Under the pieces are notes generated by a model. It ran no database searches and had not been told where the DNA came from. It saw only the letters and a program-made list of their open reading frames with translations. From Acanthosepion esculentum (taxonomy: Eukaryota > Mollusca > Cephalopoda > Sepiida > Sepiidae): DNA of 64,000 nucleotides. This document shows, in pieces, positions 37,929 to 52,300 of the stretch. The DNA lies in the NCBI GenBank assembly GCA_964036315.1, contig OZ038517.1:22852083-22916082 (forward strand), given 5' to 3'. The number at the start of each line of letters is the position of its first letter. The first letter of the stretch is position 1. Both the position numbers and the translations under genes were made by a program.

Positions 37929-38048
37929 TTAATGTGGAGAAACTTATCACATAACTTAGTGGGGCTAGTTTAGTCATGCTGACTTCGAAGTTTCGTGAGT
38001 GCATTGCAATAATGCTTTCACTCTTTAGGGCTGTTTGCTTTTCTTTCG

Positions 38049-38101
<53 letters not shown>

Positions 38102-38231
38102 AACAACAAAGAACAGATGGAGTAAAAATCCACTGTTCATCTGAAGAAATATAATCATAGTATTGAAACATGAAAGCTTTTGTGTAGCAATTTCAAATTT
38201 TTTTATTATAATCTCTTATAAATGTAATAAT

Positions 38232-38279
<48 letters not shown>

Positions 38280-40294
38280 TAAGAAAACAATAAGTAAACA
38301 ATAGATGACCAGGAAGACATTGTAAGCGCCTAATTCATCAGTAATGGTTTTAATTCCATTTCTCTTGATAAAATCAGGAAGACAACTTTGGATTGAGACA
38401 TATAGAGAGAAGTGTAATGTTTATTTTTTATTTTTTTTCTTATCATTTCACCTCAAACAAAGCTTAATGCCACTAGAACATATGGGGGAGGGTGACAGGG
38501 AGTAAAAGTGAATGAGAAGACTTTAGTAGGGAAGATTGAAAAAAGAATAATAAAAAGGAGATGGATTCAAGAAGACAAAAGAAAGCGATTGATGTTGCAT
38601 TTAAAATTTTGAAGTTTGTCATTATCAGGGTAACAAGAATCAGGCTGTTATTCCACAGGTGGGAAGGGCGAGAAAAGAAACTATTAGAGTAGGTGGCAGT
38701 TGTATCTAGCTAGTTCAACAGTAAAACAGTGAGACCTAGTTGCCAATATAGTAGCACACTTAAATTCATGTAGTTGGGGAACCAGGGGAAAAGATCCTCA
38801 CAACAGATGTCATGAAAACATTTGTAGAAAAGAGAGAGGGAAGTCATATGTGAGAAAGTGAAGTCGAGATGCCTGATCAGAATTGATTACATTACAGACC
38901 CTTCTTTGAATCAAGAATCTCGAGATATACAGCAGGAGCACCAGACCAGATATATCAGCAGTATTCAATGCACAGAGGAATGGTAGATTTATAAATGTGT
39001 AAGATGGATTCTGACAGGAAAAATTTCCTGGCACAACACAGTGAACCAACTTTACTTGCAGTAGACCTAGCAAGTGATTCGATAGCCACTTCACTTCATG
39101 TCATTGGAAAATGTGAGGCCAAGAAGTCTTAGAGTGTTGCTCTCTTGGAGGTTAGGATCAGCCATGCTGATGGCAGGCAGAAAATGTTCTCTGTAGTGAT
39201 TAAATGAAAGCAGTTTTATTTTGGATGAGTTATTAAAAAAAACAAAGAAAAAAAAAAACAAAGAAAAAAAAAACAAAGAAAAAAAAAACAAAGAAAAAAA
39301 AACAAAACAAAAAAACACGGAAGCAATATAATAAGAGGAAGAAAGGCTCTCACATCCACTAGCTTTTAGATATATTTAGAGCTTACCTGTAGTGAGCAAC
39401 TGGGCAAGAAATGTGTTGGATGAGGAAGCTGGCGAGGATGAGATCTCTGTTCTAGTAACAGATGGTGGGGAGACTGTCACTGTACGATATTTGCTCCTAA
39501 TCATGGGGGTGGACTGGAAAAAGAAAAGAAAAATTATTTGTTGATATTGCATCATTATTGTAAACTATTATTTTAATATTACCATATATACTTGAGTATA
39601 GTGCAAAAAGTTTAAAAAATGTGGGGGGGGGGGCACTATACATGGGTAATTTTTTTATTTTGAAGATGTTAAAAATTATGCATTTTCAATGACCAGTAAC
39701 ACTATACACAGGTCAATTTTTTCTGGAGGGGTTAAAATTCATGCAAAAAATTCAAGGGGTTGCATATACCCAAGTATATGTGGTATTCATTTTGGACTAT
39801 TTTTTTTTACATTCTATTTTTATTGTTCTTTTATTACTTTTTATTGTAACACTTGGGTAGTTTTAAATCTTTTGACTGAACACATTCACTGCTACCTTGG
39901 ATATTTGCCTCTCAACATAATGCCTTCTATGTTTTTGTTAGTTAACATTAGAAATTGCTTTATAAGACAGTTAAGTGCTGTACATGATACATGTTAGGGC
40001 GATCACGTCTCTTTCAATTCATAATTGACTAAGCAGATTTCCCACAGTAGATTGCCAACCAAGGCTACGGGACCCAGTCCTTCCTTCTATTCAACCCATA
40101 GCTGGGAAAGAAGAGATGGATCCATAACATTTCCAATGGTATTTGTACGTAAGTGTATGTAACAAACCTGACTGGAACTTGATCTCTGATTTCTTATTCT
40201 GAGCCATTATCAATTATGCCACAAATATATAAGATTACTTATGCATTATTATGGTAAATAGAATAAAATTTAACACATTCACTTATTTTCCCAG

Positions 40295-40328
<34 letters not shown>

Positions 40329-43300
40329 ATTTAAATTTTTTTATGCTTGGAAATGTGATCTGAGGAACCAGGAAATAAACTCTACATGGTAGGAGAGCAT
40401 AGTGGAGAATAGTGAATAAATACATTGTACCGGGTGGTCCGAAAGTCTTGTAACCACCTGAAATAAAAAAACATATTAGGTACTAATATATTTTTTATTT
40501 CAGGTGGCTGACATGAGCTGCTATAGCTTGCAAGAGAGAGGCTTCTTAGTGTGTGACAGCTCCACTGAAAGTGAATAAACTGAATCCAGTACATGTGCTT
40601 TGTATTACCGTATTGCTTGTTCTTTTCATTACTTTTTGGTAGGGGTGACATGACTTTCGGACCACCCTGCAGAGTCATTGGCCATGTTTAAATGTAATTG
40701 GCAGAAATGCCCAACAAACAGAATTGACAAAGTTTGCAATAAACACCAACAAGACAAAGAAAAGAAGATGGCAACAATTGAGCAAACAATATATGCAAGA
40801 CAAAAGTAGGCAAGACAACAGTAATAAGACAAAAAGTTCACAAACAAAGAAAGGTGTTAACATGCAAAAGGGGGCACAGACAAGCGATCACAGCATTCTG
40901 ACATCAAAACAATAAAGAACAAAAATATAGTGGATGAGACAAGTGCACCAACATGCACGGGCAACAGACTTGCACCAACCTGCACATATTTTTGCAGGAG
41001 TCCATTTTTAGATTCATTCAAATATGATACAGTCTTAAAGTTATATTTTAGTTATTGGGTTGGACAATAGAATTGGTATGTTTTTTCATTTTTTTTGGTT
41101 TTTTTATCAATTCACCCCAAGCAAGATGATGATGCCACTAAGATGAAAGGGGGCTACAGAAAGTGAAACAAAAAGGAAGGAAAAGACTATGTAGAGTATT
41201 TGGCCATGGTTAAATGTAATTGGTAGAAATGCCCAACAAACAGAATTGACAAATTTTGCAATAAACAATAACAAGAGAAAGAAAAGAACAGGGCAAAAAT
41301 AATACTAAGCAAACAATATATACAAAACAAAAGTAGGCAAAACAACAGTAATAAGGCGAAAAGTTCACAAACTAAGAATGGTGTTAACACATAAGAGAGG
41401 CTACAAACAAGCGATCACAGAATTCTGGCTTCAAGACAAGAAAGAACAGATCTGAGCAGGACAAGACAGAGCAGCGGCCTATCTTATTGGTTAGGCAGAA
41501 ATCCCAGCACTGTGTCTATAAATTATGGAGAGGGAAATTTTTTGCAGTCACTCCCTAACTGAAACCAACAACATTGGATATTTGAACTAATACATTTATG
41601 TTTTTGTTAGTCACCCTTAGAAATTAGTATACAAGACTACTTAGGCTTTATTTTGGTAAATAAGATTAAATTTATTAATGAATTCCCTGGTACGTTAAAT
41701 ATTTGAACTCTTTCATAATGCATCTATGCTTTTATTAGAGTTAGCTTGAGAAATTGCTATATAAGGCTACTTATGCTTTATGTTGGTAAATAAAATATAT
41801 TCAATGCTACCCACTAATTCCACCCCAAGCAAGGTGATATAGCTACAAAAACAAAAGGTTACTGAGAAAAACCTTGCTGCGGAGAATGGACAATAAAAAG
41901 AACTGTATTCAAGGAGACAGAAAATGACGATTACATTACATTTAAAATTTTTAAGATTGTAGCTATCAGGAAAGTAAGAAACTAGAAGAGATTTTCACAG
42001 GTGAGAAGTGCAAGAGAAGAAACTATTAGAATAGAACTGTTACATTTAGCAATTTCAACAGTAATGAGACCTAACTACCAATCTAGTACTGCACTTAAAT
42101 TCACAAAGGTACTAAAGAGAAAAGCTCATCAGAACAATGACTATGAAAACATTTATGGAAAAGGTACGAGAAAGCTAGGTTACAGCAGTGAGAAAGAGAT
42201 TGAAGAGGAGATTCCAGAATTTGTCAAGAATCTCTAAATACATAGCAGAAGCACTGGACCAGATGTGGCAACAATATTCAATGCACTGACAAATGGCAAA
42301 CATATAAAGGTGTAAGACTGTGACAAAAACTATTTAGCACTAATAAAAAATTAATACTTCATCTAATATGTTATGATAACTAAAGATAATTATGTCTTGT
42401 TACTACAAGGTGTAAAAAAAGCAAGGAAAATGACACAAAAGAAACACCCATTTGAAATTCATAATAATGAGAAGCTCTTGTCAAAGAATGTCAACCAATT
42501 TCAAACCAAAAAATATTTTGCGGCACTGAAAAAGAGCTTAAATCCCAGCTTACAAAATCAGACGGCCTAATTGCTGTCCTACAAAACCAGACGGCCTGAC
42601 TCCTGGCCTACAAAATCAGACAGGTCAAATGTCAGCCTACAAAATCAGATGGCTTAATTGCCGGCCTACAAAATCAGACAGCCTGATGGCTGGCCTACAA
42701 AACCAGACAGCCTGACTCCTGGCCTACAAAATCAGACAGGTCAAATGTCAGCCTACAAAATCAGACAGGTCAAATGTCAGCCTACAAAATCAGACAGGTC
42801 AAATGTCAGCCTACAAAATCAGACAGGTCAAATGTCAGCCTACAAAATCAGACAGGTCAAATGTCAGCCTACAAAATCAGATGGCTTACTTGCCAGCTTA
42901 CAAAATCAGATCAAATGTCGGCCTACAAAATCAGACGGCCTAACGGCTGGCCTACAAAATAACTTAAATAAAAAAAATTAAAACAAACACCTTGATAAAT
43001 TGCTTAAGCAAATGCTTTCTTTATTTAAATTGTTTTTGCTTTATGTAATAGGAATTTAAAATTTTTTTTGGTTAAAGTCAAATATTACAGATATCAACAA
43101 GAATTTAGCAGTGAAAGACCAAAATAAACTCTAAAGTACTAGCAAATTCCTGACCCAGACAAAAAGACCTTTCCCCAAATATCTGGTATATGTAAGCAAT
43201 AAGATTTTATCCAAAGAAGTTAAACTGAACCCATAACTTCTATGGAGATCTTATTTAATATATTTCTTCTGTATAATAACAGCTTCTGGAATTTTGAGTC

Positions 43301-46300
43301 TTTCCTGGCATTGAGTGCCGTGTAATATTTTGGTATTATCTACTAATATTTGTCTTATTTGGTTGTTTGTGGTGATTGTATAGTAAATATTCAAAAGCAT
43401 ACCAAAATTGTTTGGTGAAAGTTTGTTACTGGTTCATAAACTAATTTTATGATGAGATAAAAATACTGAAGGGAGGTAACAAATAATGTTGACTTATGCA
43501 GTGACTGTGGTTGCTACCACCATATTAACGAACAAATGGAAGCAAACTTTGCCATTGAAAACTACATAATTTAGTTTTATGGTTATTGCAAGTGTTGACA
43601 AAAAACTAATTTTTGTTTATCATTATAAAATTAAAAATAATATACACTACTAGCAACTAATAAAAATTCAGCAAATATTTTTGTTGTGTCTCATATTAAA
43701 GAACTATTTGAATGTTAATGATGCTTCTCAAAACTATAGAAAATACCAAAATATTTACACTATTTACATTATTCGGACTATTGTTCTCATCTTTGTCACC
43801 ATGTTTATCAATGTACGCTATGGCCTTCTTCAGGTGGTTAGAATGTCGAACTGAACCCTTTATTTCGCTCACTGGGGTAGACTGTTCTAGTTCCATGTGC
43901 CATGTCTAATGAATGTCAGTTACGTCCTGTTAATTCCCCTCTGAAAGCCTGGTTAAGGCAGTGGAGAACTTTCAGAGGGGAATTAACAGGAGATAACTGA
44001 CATCTTTAGACATGGCTCGTGGAACTAGAACAGTCTACCCCAGTGAACAAAATAAAGGAGAAGAAGGCCGGAGCTTACAACAGCCAAAATGTTATGATAA
44101 ACATGGCGACAAAGATGAGGACAATAGTCCGAATAATGTAAATAGTGTACATAATACCTCATCTCAGAAATATAGAGAGATACCGAAATATATTATATCT
44201 TATCCAGGAATGTGACTCAGTTATTCCCATTTAGTCTCCTTGTTTTCTTTTTGACAGGTTCTTTTCAGATCTCCTTGAAATATCTTTTTTCAGGTAGCAT
44301 ATGTTGAAATACTTTTTTTAATACTCAAAAACCTAGTTCATCCACCAAAATTTGCAATCACCTGTCATTTTCTGTTCAGCTACTCATCACCCACCCAACA
44401 GGTGAAATTGTCCACTGGTGGGCTTTATCACCCGGGTTAGGAAACCCTGATATAGAAGCATATGAATCTGCAGGGCAACACTCAAGTTGAGCATCCACTT
44501 TCATCAACAACACATGATAGCACTGTGCATGCTGAAGCTTCAAGGTGATGGATGGTGCAAAATCTTCAAAAGTTAGTGAATCATGAAATCACCTATGAGA
44601 AGTTAAGATATCAGAAAGTGTCATCTGGCTGAATTCCAAAGAAATTTCTTGAAGAACATAATACTTGGGAATGTCTTTTCAGCTTTTGGGAGTTCATGGG
44701 GACTTTCTAGAGCAGGGGTCGGCAACCTGTGGCATGCCAAGCAATTTCCAATGGGACACAGCCACAAATGACATCACAAAGTCCGAAACAATAACTACTA
44801 CAATGCAAAGAAGATATTTAGCCATTTCAATTTTAATATATACTAAAGTATATATATAGGTATATTGACCTAGATTTGTAGAAATATACGCATGCTGTTA
44901 GCACACTGAATGATTTTAAAACCCTAAGTTGGCACATAGTTAGCAAAAGGTTGCTGAACCCTGTTCTAGGGTACATGATCATGCACAACGGGACCTGGGG
45001 TATCATGTTACTCTGAAAACAAATGTTGATCTGGAAATATCTATCACCACTGACCCTGCCAAAAGTTCAAGGTTCACCAGTTAGTGTATAAATCAGTGTG
45101 TTGTTTGTAGACTGTATGATCAGACATTAAAGTGTGTTCCTACTGCATGACAATGCCTCCTGATACACAGCTAATCCAATAAAAGAGTGGCTCTTGTGAT
45201 ATGGCTGTGATATTTTACTATATCAAAAGCATAATTCTGACTTGGTCTCAATTACCTTTTATTTAAGCTTCTCAAGCAACAATTATCCAGGAAAACATTT
45301 GTACACATATGCTAATGTTGCAGAAATGCAAGGGTAACTCTTGTGGCTTGATACCATGTCCTTTGAAGCAGCCATGACAAGAGTGTCAATTCCAAGGATG
45401 GCTACATAGAAAAGTAGCAGTGTTGGTTATATAAAAAATGTTTTGTACACTATTTATATTTGGACTATTGTCCTTATCTTTGTTGTTGTTATCACAACAT
45501 TTTGGCTTGTCTATATTTCTGAGATGAGGTATTATGTACAGTATTTACATTAGTCGGACTATTGTCCTCATCTTTGTCGCCATATTTGCCACAACATTTC
45601 GGCCGTTGTACGCTCCGGCCTTCTTCAGGTGGTTGGAATTTCGAACCGAACCCTTTATTTCGATCACTGGGGTAGACTGTTCTAGTTCCACGTGCCATGT
45701 TTGATGGATGTCAGTTATCAGTTATCTCCTGCTAATTTTCCCTCTGAAAGTTCTCCACTGCTTTAACCGGGTATTGAACTCACACTCTTTGGGTCTGTCC
45801 TTGACGACACATGGCACAGTGGATAAAGGCGTTGGTTAGATCCAGTGACAGACCTAAAGAGTGTGAGTTCAATACCCGGTTAAGGCAGTGGAGAACTTTC
45901 AGAGGAAAAATTAGCAGGAGATAACTGATAACTGACATCCATCAAACATGGCACGTGGAACTAGAACAGTCTACCCCAGTGATCGAAATAAAGGGTTCAG
46001 TTCGAAATTCCAACCACCTGAAGAAGGCCGGAGCGTACAACGGCCGAAATGTTGTGACAAATATGGCGACAAAGATGAGGACAATAGTCCGACTAATGTA
46101 AATACTGAACATTTTGGCTGTTGTGCTCTCTGGCCTTTCTCAGTGTATCTGGGTAACCTACAAGGAATTCTGAACTGAATATTCTTTCACTCTCTATTCT
46201 CCTTAATTTTTTTTTTTTTGTTATCCATTGGTGTATCACATTGGATACATACTGATTTGATAATTTCTATATGAAGTTCTGGGATGAGGAGTTATTATTT

Positions 46301-49300
46301 GCACTATTTACATGAAGACTATTGTCCTCAGTTTTGTTACTATCACAATGTTTCAGCTGTTGCACTCTCTGGCTTTCATCAGGGTAACCAACCAGGAATT
46401 TGCAACAACTGTTTTTGTTTAATCTAAATGGCTAAATTGTTCTCATTCCAATAATGTAAATAACATTAGTAACTATCTTGCTTTTTGGACATCCCTACAT
46501 GTATATTAAAACACAGAAACACATACATCCATATATGAAAAAAGAAAACTTACTGTAGGTATGACGAAGCCTTGGCTCCGGCCAGATGAAGGTGTTTTGT
46601 TGAAGGACTGCCTTTTACGGCCAGGTACTACTCCACCCTGAAATAGGTCACCTGTAGGCGATGACCTGCTTCCAGCACTATCATTAGAAGTAGGTGAGTC
46701 ATCGATCGTCCCATCAATTGTTACTACCCTACTGCTACCCCTCTCGGAAGAAGCCCCTAATCCAAGAGAATTTGCAATTGTTGTCTGAGGCAGAATTTGC
46801 CCTGCCTGATGCAGTACTCTAGTGGGTTGTGCAATTGTAAGCACTGGCCCACTAGCTAGAGGGGGGTCCCTTTGGGATATTGACAACAGCTGTGATTGAG
46901 GGGTATGGGTAGGTGCAAGGAGGGCACTTTGTTGTTGTTGCGGTTGCTGTACAGGCTGTGCCTGTTGGTTGAGACTGTCTGATGGAGCCTGGGGTAAGGT
47001 TTGGCTGCTTGATGGCTGCATTAGGATTTTGTTCAGCAGATGAGTAGCATCTGACTGGGGAAGGGCAACTGGGGTCTCTGCAGCCAAAGGAACTGACACC
47101 CTTTGAACAACTGTATCTCCGAGAGACGTTACAGGACTGCAGAGGGATAAATGGGGAAATACAGACAAGTTTGCAGAATCATCCTGCTGTGACGTTGGGA
47201 CTGTATTTACTTCAGAATGCAAAGTGGATGAAGAAGCAATGCCAGGCGAGGGTGGCAGAATACCAAGTTGCTGTTCTTTCTCTCGTAGTTGTTGGCTATT
47301 CAGACTGATTGCAGGTGATATTGGGTCCATTCTCAACTGTAATGATGGTGCAAGGTCATTATCCATTGAGATGAATAAGCTGTCCGGTAATGACTACAAA
47401 AAATAAAAAAAGAAATTTTAAGGAAAATATTTACACTTACCAAAGAGAAAAAATTATAAATTGGCATCTCAACTTCAGTCACTTTCCAACTGCCATAATT
47501 TAGCTACTCTATCCCTTTTCAGTAACTACTTTCATTGTAATTGTCCTGATGAGCTTTACTCTATAGTATATCAACTTTATAAATTTAAGTAGATTGAAGG
47601 CAAGGTCTTAGAATTTTAGAGCTGAAATGGCTAAATGTAACTAAGTTCTATACTAACAACTTCTTCTCTCACACTTTTCACTTCTGGGACTCTCTTCCAG
47701 ATTCTTGCTTCCCAATCAACTTTGATTTTCAAAAATTGAAATGCAATGTCAATCCTTATCTTAATTCCTGTTCTCTCTCCTTAATGTTTTTCCCCCTCTC
47801 ATATTCCCCAACACTCAGTAACCTCTTGCATATTAGTGACTTTATTGCCTTGCTTGAGGTAAAATGATTAAAAATATTTTTGAATATTTGAATGCGATAC
47901 AAAAATAAAAAAAATCAATTCTAAAAATAAGATAACTAATAATTTTGACTCTTGAATAAATGGTTGAAGTGGGGGACACAAATAAAAATTTTCAACAATT
48001 ATATATATTAATTTATCCCAGATAGGTGGGAGGAATATTTTTTGCCCATGCACAGCTTTCAATTGACCCGGCTCCTTTTGGGACTTGATCTGAAGCACCA
48101 AGTATGTTATTAAAAATAAACTGTCATGAAAAAGATTTTGTTGTGTTATTCTGCAAGGTAAATCTTGTGAATACTCCTTTTTGTTTCCTAATTGCCAATG
48201 TGAGGATTTCTGTAATTTCAGGAAATACAGGTACTTTATGACTTGAGTACACAAGTATTTCAAAGTACAATCAGCAGAAATTGTTTGCATTGTCAATGAA
48301 GCAATTTTTATTTCAAGCATTTGGTTTGCTTGCTTTTCAAACTCTTCATGATTTTACAATGACAATTTAAAAGGTAAAAGAATAATCATGAAAAGTTTCT
48401 CATAATTTAAGCCATTAATTGGAGATCTATAGCATTTGGTTTATTTGCTTTTTAAATTCTGTTGGTTCCAGTAGGTATGACTGCAAAAAAACTACCCCAC
48501 TTCCCAAATTTATAAGCAAAATACACAGATGCATGCTGGGATTTCTTCCTAGCCAATAAGACAGGGCACTTCTTGGTCTCATCTGACTTAGTTCTGTTTT
48601 CTTGAAACCAGAACACTGTAATAACTTGTTTGTATCCCCTTTTGTGTGTTAACACCATTCTTATTTCAGGAACTTTTTGCCTTATTACTGTTGCTTTGCC
48701 TACTTTTATTTTGCATATATTGTTTGCTTAATAATATTTTCTGCCCTGTTCTTTCCTTTTCTTTTTCTTGTTTATTGCAAAATTTATCAATTCTGTTCGT
48801 TGAGTATTTCTGAAAATCACATTTAACCATAGCCAAATATTTTAAACAATTCACGATGTCACCAGCTCCAGATTGAAGGAAAAATTAAAAGAAAATCTGA
48901 CTATATTTCTGAGATTTTCTATAATTATTTACATTGTTTGCCCTGTTGTCCTCATCTTCGTTGCCATATTCACAATGTTTTGGTCATTGTATGTTCCAGC
49001 TTTTGTCAGGTGATTGGAATTTCAAACTGAACCCTTCATTTCGTCCACTGAGGTAGATTGTTCTAGTTCCACATGCCATGCCTCTTCTGGATGTCTCAGT
49101 ATCAGTTACTCACTTTAACTCAACTCTCCAAGTTTTTGTTCACCTCAGCTGTAGCCAGGTATTGAACTCACTGGATTCAACGAATGCTTTTATCCGCTAG
49201 GCCATGTGCCCTTGAGAACATCAAGTGTAAGAATTTTTGGGACTTATAAATGTCTTAGTAACCATTTTTTACCAGTGCTCATACAATTTTGTTGTTATTG

Positions 49301-52300
49301 TTTTTGTTATATTCCGTGCAAATAGGAATATATACTTGACACACACAGTGAATAAAATAGGTAAAGGTTTATTGTAATAACTAGTACAATAAGAAATAAG
49401 GTAACAGTTATGCGCACGCCCGTCGCAAGTCAATCCAGTAGTGAGTGCTACTATTGGAAGGTCGGTAGTTCTCACATAAGTCTGTGTCGTACTCAACAGA
49501 TCCCAGCTAGAATCTGTAGTCCATTGACTTACAGATACCTATAGTGTAGTTACTCATGGGGGTGACAGGTTATTCCATTACGTCAGTTTTTCTCTAGCTT
49601 CAAAAATGTGGAACTCTTCTACCTTCATGTCTTCCAATCAACTTTGATCTTCAAAAATTTAAATGCAATGTCAATTGTCGTCATCTGTCTTTTTGAAAAC
49701 TGTTCTTTTATTGTCTTGTTTCTTTCATACTTAATATCCCCTTGTGTTTTAATTGCTTTATTGACTTTTTTGGAGTGAAATGATTAAAAAAAAACAAATA
49801 TCTGAGTTCAAAAAGTTCATCTATCTACTGAGTCAATCACAAAATAAAAATTTTTGCAACAAAATATTTCTTGTATATTGTGGCACTTACACAATGTCAA
49901 GATTGATCCAATGATTTGTTTTTATGGCTTATTAACCATTTGCAGGTTATTTAAAGCCAGATAATATTTTTAGATTGTAAGAATTTTTTTTTTTTAAATA
50001 ATAATGATTTACCCATAACTGGGGGAAAAGAGGTGAATTCATACCTTTCATGGCACGTGGAACTAGAACAGTGAGCAAAATAAAGGGTTCAGTTTGACAT
50101 TCCAACCACCTGAAGAAGGCCGGAGTGTACAACAGCCAAAACGTTGTGTTAAACATGGCGACAAAGATGAGGACAATAGTCTGCTCTCTTATTTTCAATT
50201 TTGAGCTATTATCCCTTACACCACCCACACATCCAAAACTTACAAAAGCTGGTATTTCCAAATGATCACCTATCTAGGTAGTGACCAGGCTTGACATTGC
50301 TTAACTTCAGCAATCATCTGAGAAACAGTGTTTTAATTATATAGCTGTAAGCACACAATGCCATGAGTTCACAATATGAAAATGGATAAACTGACCATCT
50401 CTTTGCTGCAGACTTATAAACACAGGGTGCAATGGGTAAATTGTTACTATTTCATATTTTTAATTTCATGCATGCACATCGTTTTATATTTTGTCAGCTG
50501 CACAGTATATTTGGGCACCATCTATGAGAGAAAAAGAGCACAGGACAAAATTCACTCAGCCGGAAATTTGGAAATGGCATGCTGTACTACTTGGCATTCG
50601 TGCCAGAATCTCCAATACGAATATTTCGGAATGTTTGGGTATCAATCTGAGGACAGTGCAGAAGATTCAGAAAGAATTGGATGTCTAATGGTGATGATAA
50701 AGGTAGGGTAGCTCAGAATACTCACTCTGATCATTCTGATAAGAAAAGAACTTCAGAATTTATTGGTAAGGGTCTCAGACAACACTGAGGCTGACATCAA
50801 GTGCCTTGAGGAGATAGTGCTACCCTGGGTCAAGAGAGTGGCCGCTGGAAGAATCTATGTCTGGTAACAGGACTCTGCCCGATGACACACAAGCAGGAGA
50901 ACTCAGTCATGGTTGCCAGACAATTTCTGCAAGCACATCACCCCTTACATCTGACCACCTAACTCTCCAGAATGCAACCCTCTTGATTATTTATGGGGTG
51001 CAGTTCAACAAGAGACTAAGAAAACTCTTCGTAACACCAAAGATGAACTGAAGGCAAGGATTATTGCAACATTCACCAACTTAAACAAGGAGACCATCCA
51101 GAAGAATTGCAGGAGATTCTGAAGTCATCTAGAGGCTCGTGCTGATTTTATCGAATAAATTTACTCTTTAGTATTTCAAGAAATTTTTGTGTTATTTTGA
51201 TAAATATACTTGGTAAAATGAGATGTCAGCGCTATTTTCATTTTTGAATAATTTGCTTATGAAGGCAGTATTAAAAAGTTCTTGGCCTAAGCTACTTCAG
51301 AAAATCAATTAATTTCCTCACAGACAACCTACACTGTTTTAATGGTTAATTAACTTTGTTAGAGATAATGTGTTATGGTTATCATCAAAGAAAGTAGAAT
51401 TGGTAAGCTAACCAACTATTTCATTCACTCATATTAATGTTCTTAGGAAAGGCACAAATATATACCATTTTCTAGCTATGGAATAAATAGGAGGGTAGGC
51501 TAGAATCTCTAGCCTTAGATGGTAACCAATTTAAGAGAAGGAAAACTGAAATTGGAAACAAGGGGAAATTACACTACTTTTCTTAAGAAGACATAACCAT
51601 TCACAAATAATTATCTTGGAAAAAGCATGAAGCTGAGGTTAAATAGCAGGGTAGACTAGGCTCTCTAGCCTTGGATGGCAAACTAAGAGAAGGAAAACTC
51701 TGAAATTCAAGCCATGGAGGAAGCAAGGGAAAACCATTACCTTTCTCGAAAAGTCATGGTAATTCAGAGATAATGAAAAGGAATCTTTGCAAAGACCTAA
51801 TTACTTAGATCCTGAAGGAATATGGCATTAAAAAAAAAAAAAAAGCACAAAAAAATAATGAACTTTGGTGTCAGGTTTGAAACTGAAATTTCTTTCCAAT
51901 TCTTCCTCAATTTAACTTTGTTGCAGTCAAAAATTCTAAAGTTGAAAAACTCTTCTCCACACAAAGATGGTCATGGAACGTGATTGATGGTCAAGGTTCA
52001 TGACAACAGCTATCAACTATACACTGAAACTCTTGTCAAATCTTTTCCATGGTTGTAGCTTGGGAGAACTGATTCATAAGTCCTAATCAATCATTTCCTA
52101 TACTCTGGTTTGCTTAATTCCTTGTTCAGTTCCAACAGTGCTACTCTGTAATTAATCCAGGTCCTTTTCATGTAAGCAGAATTACATATGCTACATCATC
52201 AGTTTGAACAATAAAGCCTTTAGAGAAAATTATAATTTTCCAGTATCAGCATTGTTTATATCACACTCTTCTATATATAAAATTCTGTGACTTCCATTTG

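Noticed and set aside
37816..38133. Ile-Tyr repeat frames
   Set aside because: Translation of (TA)n microsatellites.
45425..46440. A protein-coding gene on both strands around 45.5-46.1 kb
   Set aside because: The mirrored frames are the two arms of an inverted SINE pair.
47868..48320. 150-codon minus-strand frame as a gene
   Set aside because: AT-rich, no family resemblance, no repeat of the frame elsewhere and no splice fit to Mondo; consistent with chance.
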